This document shows, in pieces, positions 46,733 to 55,310 of a stretch of 64,000 bases of DNA. The stretch is from JAGVSR01 sp963825555. GTDB lineage: Bacteria; Pseudomonadota; Alphaproteobacteria; Rhizobiales; Hyphomicrobiaceae. Position numbers and translations under genes: made by a program. Within the stretch, counting starts at the first letter, position 1, and each line of letters begins with the position of its first letter. The stretch is taken from assembly GCA_963825555.1 (NCBI GenBank), contig CAWGTZ010000028.1, positions 49,240 through 113,239 on the forward strand, in the 5' to 3' direction. The notes beneath the pieces are model-generated. The model made no database searches. It saw only the letters and a program-made list of their open reading frames with translations, and was not told the DNA's origin.

Positions 46733-47907
46733 GGCGTCCCTCCCTGGGTGACGCCGAGCAGCCGCTCCGTGTGGATGGCCGCACCTACGGCGGGAACGTC
46801 GCTCTTCGCACCGGCTGCCCGCATCAGATCATCGTAACGTCCGCCACCGGCCACGGGGCTTCCCAGCCCCAACTCCGGCGAGACGATCTCGAACACGAAC
46901 CCCGTATAGTACTCGAGCTGACGGCCGAACTCGGCCGAGAACTCCGCGTGCACCACGTCGACTCCGAGCTCGGACATGAGCTGCAAACGCCGGTGATAGG
47001 AATCGATCACCGGACCCATGGTGCTGGCGCGGTCGCGCAACAGATCTTTGAGACAGGCGCCGGCCGCCTTTGCAGGGCCGGAAATCGCCAGATACTGCTC
47101 TATGAGCGCGACACTCTCGGGCGGCAGTGGATCGGCCTTCGCATCCGCGACACGCCACATGAGGCTCGCAGCCACTTCCGTCACCGACCTGGCGCCAATG
47201 GCATCAATCCCCTTGGCCGCCATGTAATCGAGCACCGCGCGTTCGGAATGGGCGAGATCCGCAGGCTCGATCGCATCCCTCAGTTCGGCTGGAATGCTCT
47301 GAAGGGTCGCCGTACGCGGCTGCGCGAGACGCTGCAATTCCTCACGGAAGGCGTCCGGTCTCCAGAATAGATGGGTCAGGAACTGACGCCAGCGGTCGGG
47401 CATCTCGATGGCACGGATCAGCGCGCGGAACAGCCCCAGGTCACCGATCCTGAGCTTGAACGTCTTGAGGCCGGCCGCCCGCAAAGCCTCGATGATCGTG
47501 GCCACTGTCTGCGCGTCTGCCCGCTCGCGCTCGGGAAAGCCGATGCTCTCGATACCGGCCTGCCTGAACTCGCGCGGGTGCGCGATGCTCGCCCCGACCG
47601 GCTGGAACCGGAAAGTCGGACCGTTGTAGCAATAACGCGCCTTCGCAGCCGCTTCCTCGTGACGCTCCAGATGCAGCCGGCACGTCGGCACGGTGAGGTC
47701 GGGTCTGAGGCAAAGCTCATCCCCGTCCGGATCTGTGAACACGTATGTGCGTGCGCGCAGGCTCTCCCCGATCACGTCGAGGAAGACGCCTGCCGGCTGG
47801 ATGATGGCGGGCGAAACCGCCTCGTGGCCCGACTTGATGAAGACCTGCATGATCTTCTGGGCCTGCGCTTCCAGCGCTTCGAATTTGCGTGCCGTCTCGG
47901 CGGCCAT
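46729..47907 (-). CDS. hisZ: ATP phosphoribosyltransferase regulatory subunit HisZ
   Basis: The 392-aa protein is a catalytically inactive relative of the histidyl-tRNA synthetase core that activates short HisG and carries histidine feedback. It shows class II synthetase remnants: DELCLRPDLTVPTCRLHLE (motif 2 area), YNGPTFRFQPVGASIAHPREFRQ and a late LGLGSPVAGGGRYDDLM. There is no anticodon-binding domain. I start at ATG 47907, preceded by GGGAG. The open frame to 48048 overlaps hisS and is not needed. It lies 50 bp after hisS and overlaps hisG by 4 bp. Confidence 0.92.
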   Translation of the reverse strand: MAAETARKFEALEAQAQKIMQVFIKSGHEAVSPAIIQPAGVFLDVIGESLRARTYVFTDPDGDELCLRPDLTVPTCRLHLERHEEAAAKARYCYNGPTFRFQPVGASIAHPREFRQAGIESIGFPERERADAQTVATIIEALRAAGLKTFKLRIGDLGLFRALIRAIEMPDRWRQFLTHLFWRPDAFREELQRLAQPRTATLQSIPAELRDAIEPADLAHSERAVLDYMAAKGIDAIGARSVTEVAASLMWRVADAKADPLPPESVALIEQYLAISGPAKAAGACLKDLLRDRASTMGPVIDSYHRRLQLMSELGVDVVHAEFSAEFGRQLEYYTGFVFEIVSPELGLGSPVAGGGRYDDLMRAAGAKSDVPAVGAAIHTERLLGVTQGGTP

Positions 47908-47957
47908 TTCGACTCCCTTTCCCCATCGCCCCGCAAGCGGGCAGAGGGGATGCCGTT

Positions 47958-49487
47958 CTAAGCCTGGTACTGCGCGAGGATATCTCGCACAGCTTCCACG
48001 AGCTGGTCTTCCGGAATGGTCGACTGCGCGGGCCGCGCGGCCTTCCATTCCTTGTTGTCCTTGAAGGCGGCTGCCGCCTTTGCACCCTCGATGAGGTCCT
48101 TCAGCGTCACCTCGCCCTTGGCGCGCTCGTCGCCGCCCTGGATGACGACGACCGGGCTGCCGCGCTTGTCGGCATATTTCATCTGCGCCTTCATGCCGGA
48201 CGAGCCCAGATACATTTCGGCGCGAATGCCCGCATTGCGCAGGTTCTGGGTCATCTTCTGATAGCTGGCGACCTGATCCCGGTCCATCACGAGCACCACG
48301 ACGGGACCAAGTGCGTCGGCCTTCGCCTGACCGAGCGATGCCAGCGCCGCCTGCAGACGAGAAACGCCCATGGAGAAACCTGTCGCCGGCACTTTCTGAC
48401 CGGTGAAGCGGGCTACGAGATCGTCGTAGCGACCGCCGCCGCCGACAGAACCGAAGCGCACGGTCTGCCCGTCCTCGTTCTTCACCTCGAACGTCAGTTC
48501 CGCCTCGAACACAGGCCCGGTGTAATATTCAAGACCGCGGATGACTGAACTGTCTATGCGGATTCGATCGTTGCCATAGCCCGCAGTCTCGACCAGCAGC
48601 GCAATCTGCTCCAGTTCGTCCAAGCCCTGCCGCCCGTGCTCGGTATCGCCAAATATGTTCCGCAGATGAGCTACCGTCGATGAACCGGTACTTGCATAGC
48701 CCACGCCGAGGAGAGATAGGATCTTGCCGGCTTGCTCATCCGACAACCCAGCGCCCGGCGTGAAATCGCCCAACTCGTCTTTGCGACCTCGGGTAAGCAA
48801 CAACGCAACACCGTGCTGCCCGAACTTGTCGAACTTATCGATGGCACGCATGGCGATTAGACGCCGCCCCGCGTTTTCCTCCCCAGCGAGTCCGGCGGAT
48901 TCGAGCACGCCGTCGATAAGTTTCCGGTTGTTCACCTTGATCACATAGTCGCCGCGGTTAATGCCCAGCGCCTCCATCGTATCGGCGGCGAGCATGCACA
49001 TCTCGGCATCCGCCGCGACGCTCTCAGAGCCGACCGTGTCGGCATCGAATTGGGTGAACTGTCGGAAACGGCCAGGCCCCGGCTTCTCGTTGCGGAAGAC
49101 AGTGCCCGTCGCATAGCGGCGGAAGGGCTTCGGCAGCTTGTCGAAATTCTCGGCCACGTAGCGCGCGAGTGGCGCCGTGAGGTCGTAGCGCAGCGACAGC
49201 CACGGCTCGGTACCCTTCACGTCGCGCGCCTCCGGCGCGACATCCTGAAACGAGAACACACCCTCGTTCGGCCGGTCCTGATCGGGCAGGAACTTGCCCA
49301 GCGCGTCGGTATACTCGATCGCCGGCGTTTCCAGCGGTTCGAAGCCGTAGCGCTCGTAGACGTCGCGGATCTTGGCCAGCATCGCCATGTTCTGGCGGAT
49401 CTCGGCCGGACCGATGTCGCGAAAGCCTTTAGGCAGCCTCGGCTCGGGCCGCTGCGGCGCGGTCTTATCTTCGGGGGATTTGGCCAT
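47958..49487 (-). CDS. hisS: Histidyl-tRNA synthetase HisS
   Basis: The 509-aa class II synthetase charges tRNA-His. Motif 1 is in the FRDIGPAEIRQNMAMLAKI region and motif 2 in FRNEKPGPGRFRQFTQFDAD. Also visible are the histidine-A loop near RGLEYYTGPVFEAEL, motif 3 in SVGGGGRYDDLVARF to MGVSRLQAAL, and a C-terminal anticodon-binding domain (VVIQGGDERAKGEVTLKDL). The length is longer than in E. coli but usual for alphaproteobacteria. It heads the leftward hisS-hisZ-hisG unit, placing a synthetase next to its regulatory paralogue HisZ. Confidence 0.95.
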   Translation of the reverse strand: MAKSPEDKTAPQRPEPRLPKGFRDIGPAEIRQNMAMLAKIRDVYERYGFEPLETPAIEYTDALGKFLPDQDRPNEGVFSFQDVAPEARDVKGTEPWLSLRYDLTAPLARYVAENFDKLPKPFRRYATGTVFRNEKPGPGRFRQFTQFDADTVGSESVAADAEMCMLAADTMEALGINRGDYVIKVNNRKLIDGVLESAGLAGEENAGRRLIAMRAIDKFDKFGQHGVALLLTRGRKDELGDFTPGAGLSDEQAGKILSLLGVGYASTGSSTVAHLRNIFGDTEHGRQGLDELEQIALLVETAGYGNDRIRIDSSVIRGLEYYTGPVFEAELTFEVKNEDGQTVRFGSVGGGGRYDDLVARFTGQKVPATGFSMGVSRLQAALASLGQAKADALGPVVVLVMDRDQVASYQKMTQNLRNAGIRAEMYLGSSGMKAQMKYADKRGSPVVVIQGGDERAKGEVTLKDLIEGAKAAAAFKDNKEWKAARPAQSTIPEDQLVEAVRDILAQYQA

Positions 49488-49545
49488 GGAATCGAAATGG
49501 TTGTAGCGACGCAGGGGCGCGCCGCTTCGTCGGCCTTATAGCGGA

Positions 49546-50775
49546 TCACCCGTGGAGCGCAAAGTGAGGCGCGGCACGCCCCTCGGGCGCCCTTCGATAC
49601 CCCTTGCCTTTCATGTACCGCACCAGAGCGCGCAGGCGCTCGTGGCCCCGTGCCCAGGCGCGAATGCGGCGGAGCGTGTACCTGGGCCAGCCCTTGCGGC
49701 TCAATGGGGCTTCCAGCGTGGCCAGCGGCTCAGGCTGGATGCCGAACCCCTGTTTGAAGGGATAGTCGCCGATCCCCATGTCGAACGTCCGCACCCCGCG
49801 AGGCAGGAAGTATCGCATGGCCTCCAGCACGATCAGCCGGCCGGGCGAGATTCGGCTCCAGTTGCCGCCGGCCGTCGCGATTCTCAGGAGCGTGAACACG
49901 CCGGCATGCGTCACCCCAAGCAGGCAGGCGCCAACTTCGGCCCCTGCTCCCAGGGTGAAGAGGTGCGCCTGGCCATTCGCAAAGCCCTGGCGCAACACGG
50001 TTTCGTAGAAACGCATGTAGTCCGGTTGGTCGAGCACGTACCCCCCGCCGGTTGCGCGCCGCCGCAGCGCCTGCTGCTCCTGCAGGATCGCATAGCCGTG
50101 CGCGACCTCCTCCTCGCTTTCGGCGCGCTTGAAAGTGGGCATTCCGCGCTCTGCAAGCAGACGCGCACACCGCTCCGCCTCCTTGCGGTACTTCTTGCCG
50201 CGCGCACGCAGCATATCCTCGACCGAGCCTTCGATGTGCAGGGCATTGCGCTGATGCTCAGCCGGACGGGCGGCCGCGATCAACGCAAGAGGATTGGGCC
50301 TCTCGCCGATGCTGTGCGGCATGTTCTCGACGATGATCAGGTCGTAACCGGCCAGTGCGGACTTCATCGCCCGCCAGAGAGCGGCCGCGCCGGCATCGTT
50401 TGCCGGTGCGGCCGGCCCGAGAAGCGGTCCGCCGTAGTCGGAGACCCAAAGAGAGGGCACGCGCAGAACATCGAGCCCCTTTTCGTGCGTCGCAAGCAGA
50501 GGCAGGAGAAGCGCGAGTTCGCCGGACGCGGTGCGAACTTCAACCGCCACCGGCCATGCCTGGTGTCCCGGGGCCAGATCGCCGTAAACGGCCGACAGCC
50601 ACGGTCCGGCTTGGAACACGCCGAACTCACTGCTGGCAGAGGCGGAGGCAACCGCATCCAGGACCGCATCCGCACCCTCGATGAGACGGGTCTCGAATAG
50701 CAAGTTATTCCCAATCCCCGCCGTGTAAGCGCGTTCTTCGGCCGTCACGACGGCTCGCCACGAAAGGGATGTCAT
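49546..50775 (-). CDS. GNAT/BioF2-like acyltransferase (FemAB-type fold)
   Basis: The 409-aa protein looks like a tandem-GNAT acyltransferase of the BioF2-like/CelD-FemAB group. An N-terminal lobe has FGVFQAGPWLSAVYGDLAP and LRVPSLWVSDYGGPLLGP. A linker IEGSVEDMLRARGKKYRKEAE has the family's paired basic residues. A C-terminal lobe has YMRFYETVLRQGFANGQAHLF, GACLLGVTHAGVFTLLRIAT and FDMGIGDYPFKQGFG. Such enzymes transfer acyl or aminoacyl groups to cell-envelope or small-molecule amines. The acceptor is unknown. Its start overlaps the end of the JmjC-type cupin gene by 4 bp (ATGA), so the two are coupled and probably act together. Confidence 0.75.
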   Translation of the reverse strand: MTSLSWRAVVTAEERAYTAGIGNNLLFETRLIEGADAVLDAVASASASSEFGVFQAGPWLSAVYGDLAPGHQAWPVAVEVRTASGELALLLPLLATHEKGLDVLRVPSLWVSDYGGPLLGPAAPANDAGAAALWRAMKSALAGYDLIIVENMPHSIGERPNPLALIAAARPAEHQRNALHIEGSVEDMLRARGKKYRKEAERCARLLAERGMPTFKRAESEEEVAHGYAILQEQQALRRRATGGGYVLDQPDYMRFYETVLRQGFANGQAHLFTLGAGAEVGACLLGVTHAGVFTLLRIATAGGNWSRISPGRLIVLEAMRYFLPRGVRTFDMGIGDYPFKQGFGIQPEPLATLEAPLSRKGWPRYTLRRIRAWARGHERLRALVRYMKGKGYRRAPEGRAAPHFALHG

Positions 50776-51719
50776 TCAGCGGCCTTCGGAAGATCGACGA
50801 CGCTGCCAAGCGTCGAGCGATCAAGCTGAAACTCGATCGGACGGCGCGCCTTACGGGCCTTTTTCAGAAGCCCCGCGCGCTTCACGCCCGCCTGCAGGGC
50901 GGCCTTCGCGTAAAACCCGAGGCCGGAGATACTCCGGCTGCGGGGCGCGATCCCGATCTTGTCGCGCAGGATGCCGTTGGCCATGTTGATGATCTGCGAG
51001 CGCCGGATGGTTTCGGTCCAATACTCGGTCGTCATTGACACATTGAGACAGTCGAGGTTCTCCACCCGATGCGGCGCGTTGAGCGGCCAGTGCAGCATCT
51101 CACCGGGGCCGATCTCAAACACGGTTGCCGCCGCGTCGTAAAATTCCTCGTAAGGGATATCGACCTCGACCTCGTAGAGCGCGATCTTCTCCAGCTGCTC
51201 GCCCGTCAGATAGGGCGCCGAGTTGGGATAGAGATAGACGCGCTTGCGGCCGTGCAGCTGCCACAGAGACTGGCCCGGCAGGTCCATGTGGTAATAGACC
51301 TGAGCATTGGGAGACGAAATCAGGATGCCGCTCGTCCGGTCAAAGGTGTCATAGCCCGGCACCCTGGCGCGCACTTCCTCGAAGATCTGATCCAGCACGT
51401 CTTTGTAGCGACGGTCGACCTGGGAGACGTTGCGGAGGTTCAGCCACATACGACCACGCTGAATTGCACCGATCACCTCCGCACCCGAGAGTTCACCAAT
51501 ATCGCCCTCGCGCCACAGCCGGCGGTTGGAGCCCTGCGGTCCCATTTCAACGAGCGCATAGTGCTGGCGCGGATAGCCTTCGATAAGTTCGGCCAGCGCC
51601 TCGAGCGAATAGAGCGGGTGCTGCGACAGGCGGTGCTCCAGCCGAAGCGGTGAATTGGCCCAGGTGGCCGCGTGCTCGGGCGTCCAGGTGGTGAAAATGG
51701 GATCGGGCATCAACGGCAT
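50772..51719 (-). CDS. JmjC-type cupin protein, probable 2-oxoglutarate dioxygenase
   Basis: The 315-aa protein has a cupin-8/JmjC barrel at residues about 90-250. The iron facial triad is complete: His144 and Asp146 in YYHMDLPGQ, and His217 in HWPLNAPHRVEN. The strand SLWQLHGRKRVYLYP is typical of this family. JmjC hydroxylases modify protein side chains or small molecules, and some family members are regulators without DNA-binding domains. No such domain is visible here. It is first of a coupled pair with the downstream acyltransferase, sharing an ATGA overlap. The substrate is unknown. Confidence 0.75.
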   Translation of the reverse strand: MPLMPDPIFTTWTPEHAATWANSPLRLEHRLSQHPLYSLEALAELIEGYPRQHYALVEMGPQGSNRRLWREGDIGELSGAEVIGAIQRGRMWLNLRNVSQVDRRYKDVLDQIFEEVRARVPGYDTFDRTSGILISSPNAQVYYHMDLPGQSLWQLHGRKRVYLYPNSAPYLTGEQLEKIALYEVEVDIPYEEFYDAAATVFEIGPGEMLHWPLNAPHRVENLDCLNVSMTTEYWTETIRRSQIINMANGILRDKIGIAPRSRSISGLGFYAKAALQAGVKRAGLLKKARKARRPIEFQLDRSTLGSVVDLPKAAE

Positions 51720-51736
51720 TCCCTACTCAGCACAAA

Positions 51737-51758
51737 GTCCGACGTATGAAGGTCGGAC
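51737..51758. other. Inverted repeat upstream of the JmjC-type cupin gene
   Basis: GTCCGAC, an 8-nt spacer, then GTCGGAC form perfect 7-bp arms. They begin 18 bp upstream of the cupin start at 51719, close enough to act as an operator or as a 5'-leader hairpin of that gene. Nothing else supports a specific regulator. Confidence 0.4.
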
Positions 51759-51889
51759 GGGAAATCATCTAGCAATTCACAGGCCAGCTTCCCAGCCTGG
51801 CTCCAGACGAAAGCTTAATTTCGCGGCAGATGATCGGTTCAAACCCCGGTCTTGGGATCATCCGGCGACCTGGCCCCCGGCAAACTGAC

Positions 51890-51919
51890 GTCAGCCGTGC
51901 TCAGGAGGGCACGGCTGAC
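51890..51919 (+). other. Strong hairpin with AGGAGG in the loop
   Basis: An 11-bp perfect stem (GTCAGCCGTGC with GCACGGCTGAC) encloses an 8-nt loop, TCAGGAGG. It lies 96 bp upstream of the secreted-protein start at 52016. The roughly 295-bp gap around it has no convincing gene. It could be a leader structure, a small RNA end or a terminator without a T-run. Confidence 0.5.
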
Positions 51920-52015
51920 CGGAATAATGACTGCCATATCAAGCCAAGGATGGCCTTATTCAGAATCTGAACTAGTGTTTTCACACCTTATCGTGCACGC
52001 ACAGGTTGGCCCCCT

Positions 52016-52555
52016 ATGGCAATTTCTCGTCTCCGTACTTTCCAGGTCCTTGCTGCAGCCGCGGGCTGCGTCGTGACCATCCTGGCAACCACATTTGCGA
52101 ACCCCGCCAGTTCCGCCCAGCCAGGCCTTTCTGGTGCGCTCGCGAACTTTCCTGGCCGATGGACCGGAGAGGGCCGCCTGGGCTTCAAGGACGGAAAGGT
52201 CGAGACGGTCACGTGCCGCGCCACCTATTTCGCCACCAAGGAAGCGCCCGGTCTGAAGCAGACCATTCGCTGCGCCTCTCCGAGCGGAAAAATCGAACTG
52301 AAAAGCGCGCTTTCGGAGCAGAATGGCCTCTTGAGCGGCATCTGGTCGGAGGAGATCTACAATCTCTCCGGAGAACTCAGCGGCAAGGTTACGGACCGCG
52401 GCCTCGTGGTGAAGGTGAAAGGCCAGAACCTCGACGCGAACATGGATGTCATCGTCAAGGACAACCTCCAGATCGTCGAAATCCAGTTTCACAACACTTC
52501 CCTCGTGGGGATCACGCTGCTGCTGAAGCGCTCCGTTGCCGGCGGGGAAAGCTGA
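52016..52555 (+). CDS. Secreted hypothetical protein
   Basis: The 179-aa product has a signal peptide (TFQVLAAAAGCVVTILATTF ending ASSAQ). A small beta-rich domain follows: NFPGRWTGEGRLGFKDGKVE, VTCRATYFATKEAPGLKQTI, GLLSGIWSEEIYNLSGELSG and NLQIVEIQFHNTSLVGITLL. The alternating strands and early GRWTGEG resemble a lipocalin-like or avidin-like barrel in outline only. I assign no function. It lies upstream of the small basic ORF and murA on the same strand, as a likely envelope protein. Confidence 0.7.
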   Translation: MAISRLRTFQVLAAAAGCVVTILATTFANPASSAQPGLSGALANFPGRWTGEGRLGFKDGKVETVTCRATYFATKEAPGLKQTIRCASPSGKIELKSALSEQNGLLSGIWSEEIYNLSGELSGKVTDRGLVVKVKGQNLDANMDVIVKDNLQIVEIQFHNTSLVGITLLLKRSVAGGES

Positions 52556-52655
52556 CGCGTCCACGTTTGAAGGGGGTGGAACACGGGTGGCTCCATCAAG
52601 GTCTGGTGTGCTAGACGTCGTCGCCCAACCCAGCCCCATACGCCAGCACGGCCCC

Positions 52656-52853
52656 ATGAAGACGACTGAGAACAATCCGAATTCCACGAAAAAGTCAGCG
52701 GCCGAGCAGCGCGCCGAAAGGCTCGCGGCGGAGCTCAGGGCAAACCTCAAGCGGCGCAAGGAGAAGGCCCGCGCATCTGAACTTACCCAACAGGGCGTGC
52801 CCCAATGCGCGGATAGCGAACAGCCCGACGGGGCAAAAAATTCATCCGAATAA
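52656..52853 (+). CDS. Small basic protein upstream of murA
   Basis: The 65-aa product is charged, with a central helix KSAAEQRAERLAAELRANLK followed by RRKEKARAS and an acidic Ser-rich tail. It starts at ATG 52656 (MKTTENNPNSTKK); longer in-frame starts overlap the preceding gene. Similar short Lys/Arg-rich proteins of the form LRANLKRRK are, from memory, common next to murA in Hyphomicrobiales. Function unknown. Confidence 0.6.
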   Translation: MKTTENNPNSTKKSAAEQRAERLAAELRANLKRRKEKARASELTQQGVPQCADSEQPDGAKNSSE

Positions 52854-53023
52854 GGATAATTTGCAGCCGTGGCGTCTCATAGGCCCCGCACCTCTTGCTG
52901 GAAGGACCGCTAAAAGACTAATCATCGCGCAACCCAGTGGCAATTCGCCGGCAGGCCAGCGTCGCCCGTGGCCCGTCGCGCAAACCGCCCATCCCCTACC
53001 CAACAAGGCTGGAAAAGCACTCC

Positions 53024-54313
53024 ATGGATCGCATCAGAATCGTCGGCGGCGAGCGGCTCTACGGCACCATCCCCATCTCGGGCGCGAAGAACGCCGCCCT
53101 GCCGCTGATGATCGCAAGCCTGCTGACGTCGGATCGCGTCACGCTGAAGAATGTTCCAAATCTGGCGGACGTGAACCTGCTTGCGCGGATCCTTCGTAAC
53201 CACGGTACGGACCTCGCCGTCGACGGCAAGCGGCCTCAGCCCAACCTGCAGGGCGAGACCTTCCACCTCACCGCCCGCGACATCGTCGATACGACAGCGC
53301 CCTACGAAATGGTCTCGCGCATGCGCGCGAGCTTCTGGGTTTTGGGCCCCATCATCGCCCGCATGCGGGCGGCGAAAGTCTCGCTGCCCGGCGGCTGCGC
53401 CATCGGGACGCGCCCGGTCGATCTCCATCTTATGGGGCTCAAGGCGCTCGGCGCCCAGCTCGACATCGACGGCGGCTATGTGATTGCCCGCGCGCCGAAG
53501 GGCCTGCACGGCGGGCACATCATCTTCCCCAAGGTCTCCGTCGGCGCCACGCACAATGTTCTGCTCGCCGCCGCGCTGGCCAAGGGCGAGACACTGATAG
53601 AGAACGCAGCACGCGAGCCCGAAGTGGGTGATGTCGCTGCGCTCCTCGTCAAGATGGGCGTGCTCATCGATGGCATCGGCACCTCCACCCTGCGCATCCA
53701 AGGCCGCGACCGCCTCGACGGGGCGATCCACACGGTTCTGCCGGACCGCATTGAGACAGGTACCTTTGCCATGGCGGTCGCCGCCACGGGCGGTGACGTC
53801 CTACTCGAAGACACCAAGCCCGAGCTGCTTCAGAACGCCCTCGACGTACTGGCCGAGACCGGCACCAAGGTCACACCCACCGGAACCGGCATTCGCATAA
53901 CGCGCGAAGGCGGCGAAGTCGCGCCCGTCTCGGTCGAGACACAGCCCTTCCCTGGTTTTCCAACCGATCTGCAAGCGCAGCTCATGGCGCTGATGACCCG
54001 CGCGAACGGTACCAGCGTCATCCGCGAGACGATTTTCGAGAACCGCTTCATGCACGTGCAGGAACTGGCGCGCCTGGGCGCGGACATTCAGCTGCATGGC
54101 GATACGGCGACCATCAAGGGCGTGAAACACCTGCGCGGCGCACCCGTCATGGCAACAGACCTGCGCGCATCCGTCTCGCTCGTCATCGCCGGTCTGATGG
54201 CGGAGGGCGAGACGACAATCAACCGCGTCTACCATCTCGATCGCGGATTCGAGCGGCTGGAAGAGAAGCTCTCCCGCTGCGGCGCCAAGATCGAGCGTCT
54301 TACTGCGGGCTAG
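53024..54313 (+). CDS. murA: UDP-N-acetylglucosamine 1-carboxyvinyltransferase MurA
   Basis: The 429-aa enzyme transfers enolpyruvate from PEP to UDP-GlcNAc, the first committed step of peptidoglycan synthesis. Motifs: ISGAKNAALPLMIASLL with the conserved Lys, MRASFWVLGP, and the catalytic Cys125 in PGGCAIGTRPVDLHL, so it is the fosfomycin-sensitive Cys type. The C-terminal half has PFPGFPTDLQAQLMAL and ATDLRASVSLVIAGLMA. I start at ATG 53024 (MDRIRIVGGERLYG), which gives the normal length; the open frame reaches 52937. It converges with the META-domain gene, their ends overlapping by 14 bp. Confidence 0.96.
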   Translation: MDRIRIVGGERLYGTIPISGAKNAALPLMIASLLTSDRVTLKNVPNLADVNLLARILRNHGTDLAVDGKRPQPNLQGETFHLTARDIVDTTAPYEMVSRMRASFWVLGPIIARMRAAKVSLPGGCAIGTRPVDLHLMGLKALGAQLDIDGGYVIARAPKGLHGGHIIFPKVSVGATHNVLLAAALAKGETLIENAAREPEVGDVAALLVKMGVLIDGIGTSTLRIQGRDRLDGAIHTVLPDRIETGTFAMAVAATGGDVLLEDTKPELLQNALDVLAETGTKVTPTGTGIRITREGGEVAPVSVETQPFPGFPTDLQAQLMALMTRANGTSVIRETIFENRFMHVQELARLGADIQLHGDTATIKGVKHLRGAPVMATDLRASVSLVIAGLMAEGETTINRVYHLDRGFERLEEKLSRCGAKIERLTAG

Positions 54314-54722
54314 GCTCGGCGCCCTTCGCGAACCGCGCGACCTCCGCGCCGTTTTCATCCACGAACAACAGCATTCCGTCCTCGAACTTATAGGACCGCG
54401 TGGCTTCCAGTGCCGCGCCGTAGAGCTGTTCCTGCTTCATCAGGGGCGGCGGGCAGGCCATGCGCGTTGCGGCCATCGGACCGAAAGTGATTTTGTCGCC
54501 GTCGATCGTCGCTGTGCCCATCATCCTGTTGCAGCCGATCGTGGTTGCAGCCTTGCCATCCGGCTCGATCCGAAGGGAGGTCTGGCCCGTGTCGATCGTG
54601 CCGGCATCTTTCACACTTTCGATATTCCAGTTGATGCCCGTCAGTTGATCGTCCGCTTTTGCATTTCCGGTGCCGATCGCCACGGTTGCGCCCAGAATTG
54701 CCATCATCCACATCCTGCGCAT
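54300..54722 (-). CDS. META-domain (HslJ-like) secreted protein
   Basis: The 140-aa product has a signal peptide (RRMWMMAILGATVAIGTGNA then KAD). A META/HslJ domain follows: GINWNIESVKDAGTIDT, TSLRIEPDGKAATTIGCNRMMG with the family's conserved GCNR-type turn, ITFGPMAATRMACPPPLMKQEQ and YKFEDGMLLFVDENG. The domain is found in heat-inducible and envelope proteins of unclear role. It converges with murA and overlaps its last codons by 14 bp. It is divergent from the DUF992 gene. Confidence 0.85.
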   Translation of the reverse strand: MRRMWMMAILGATVAIGTGNAKADDQLTGINWNIESVKDAGTIDTGQTSLRIEPDGKAATTIGCNRMMGTATIDGDKITFGPMAATRMACPPPLMKQEQLYGAALEATRSYKFEDGMLLFVDENGAEVARFAKGAEPSPQ

Positions 54723-54787
54723 TGCGCTTTAACTCCTTGTGCTGATGTATTCGTCCACTCAGTACGCTTACAACTTTGAGGAACCTC

Positions 54788-55252
54788 ATGATCCTTTATC
54801 GCAGCCTTGTTGCCATCGCGGCGTTCGTTTCACTGGCGGCGCCAGCCGTGTCCCAGTCTACCGGTGAAATAGGAACGCTTACATGCAAAGGAGGCGAGGG
54901 TGTGGGCCTGATCCTCGGCTCGAAGAAGTCTTACGCGTGCACGTTCAAGCCAACGGGAGGCCGCGAACCCGAGTCCTACGAAGCCAGTATTACCAAGATC
55001 GGACTCGACATCGGTGTCACCGGCAAAAGCACAATGATCTGGACCGTTCTTTCCAGTTCGCAGAATTATGAGCCGCGCTCGCTGGCCGGCAATTATGCCG
55101 GTGCGACCGCCGACGCGTCCGTGGGCATCGGCGGTGGCGCCAAGGTGCTCGTCGGAGGATCGAAGAATACGATCAGCCTCCAGCCCCTGAGCGTTCAGGG
55201 GCAGACGGGCGTCAACCTGGCCGTGGGCGTCGCACAGCTGAAGCTGCGTTGA
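54788..55252 (+). CDS. DUF992 domain secreted protein
   Basis: The 154-aa product has a signal peptide (LVAIAAFVSLAAPAVSQS). A DUF992 domain follows: GTLTCKGGEGVGLILGSKKSYACTF in two overlapping parts, EASITKIGLDIGVTGKS, LAGNYAGATADASVGIGGGA and the closing NLAVGVAQLKLR. This family of periplasmic beta-rich proteins is common in Hyphomicrobiales and has no known function. ATG 54788 has GAGGA 5 bp upstream; an in-frame TTG at 54776 is less likely. It ends before a 12-bp hairpin. Confidence 0.88.
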   Translation: MILYRSLVAIAAFVSLAAPAVSQSTGEIGTLTCKGGEGVGLILGSKKSYACTFKPTGGREPESYEASITKIGLDIGVTGKSTMIWTVLSSSQNYEPRSLAGNYAGATADASVGIGGGAKVLVGGSKNTISLQPLSVQGQTGVNLAVGVAQLKLR

Positions 55253-55264
55253 CGCGACGGGAGA

Positions 55265-55310
55265 TGGGGAGTGCCGTGGCCAGCTACGCGCGGCATCCCG
55301 GCACTCCCCA
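55265..55310. terminator. Long inverted repeat after the DUF992 gene
   Basis: TGGGGAGTGCCG (55265-55276) pairs perfectly with CGGCACTCCCCA (55299-55310) across a 22-nt loop, 12 bp after the DUF992 stop. It is a likely terminator, although the following sequence (CCCATTTCCC) is not a pure T-run. Confidence 0.55.

Noticed and set aside
47908..48048. Longer HisZ start overlapping hisS
   Set aside because: ATG 47907 has GGGAG upstream and gives the usual HisZ N-terminus; the extension is Arg/Pro-rich and overlaps a real gene.
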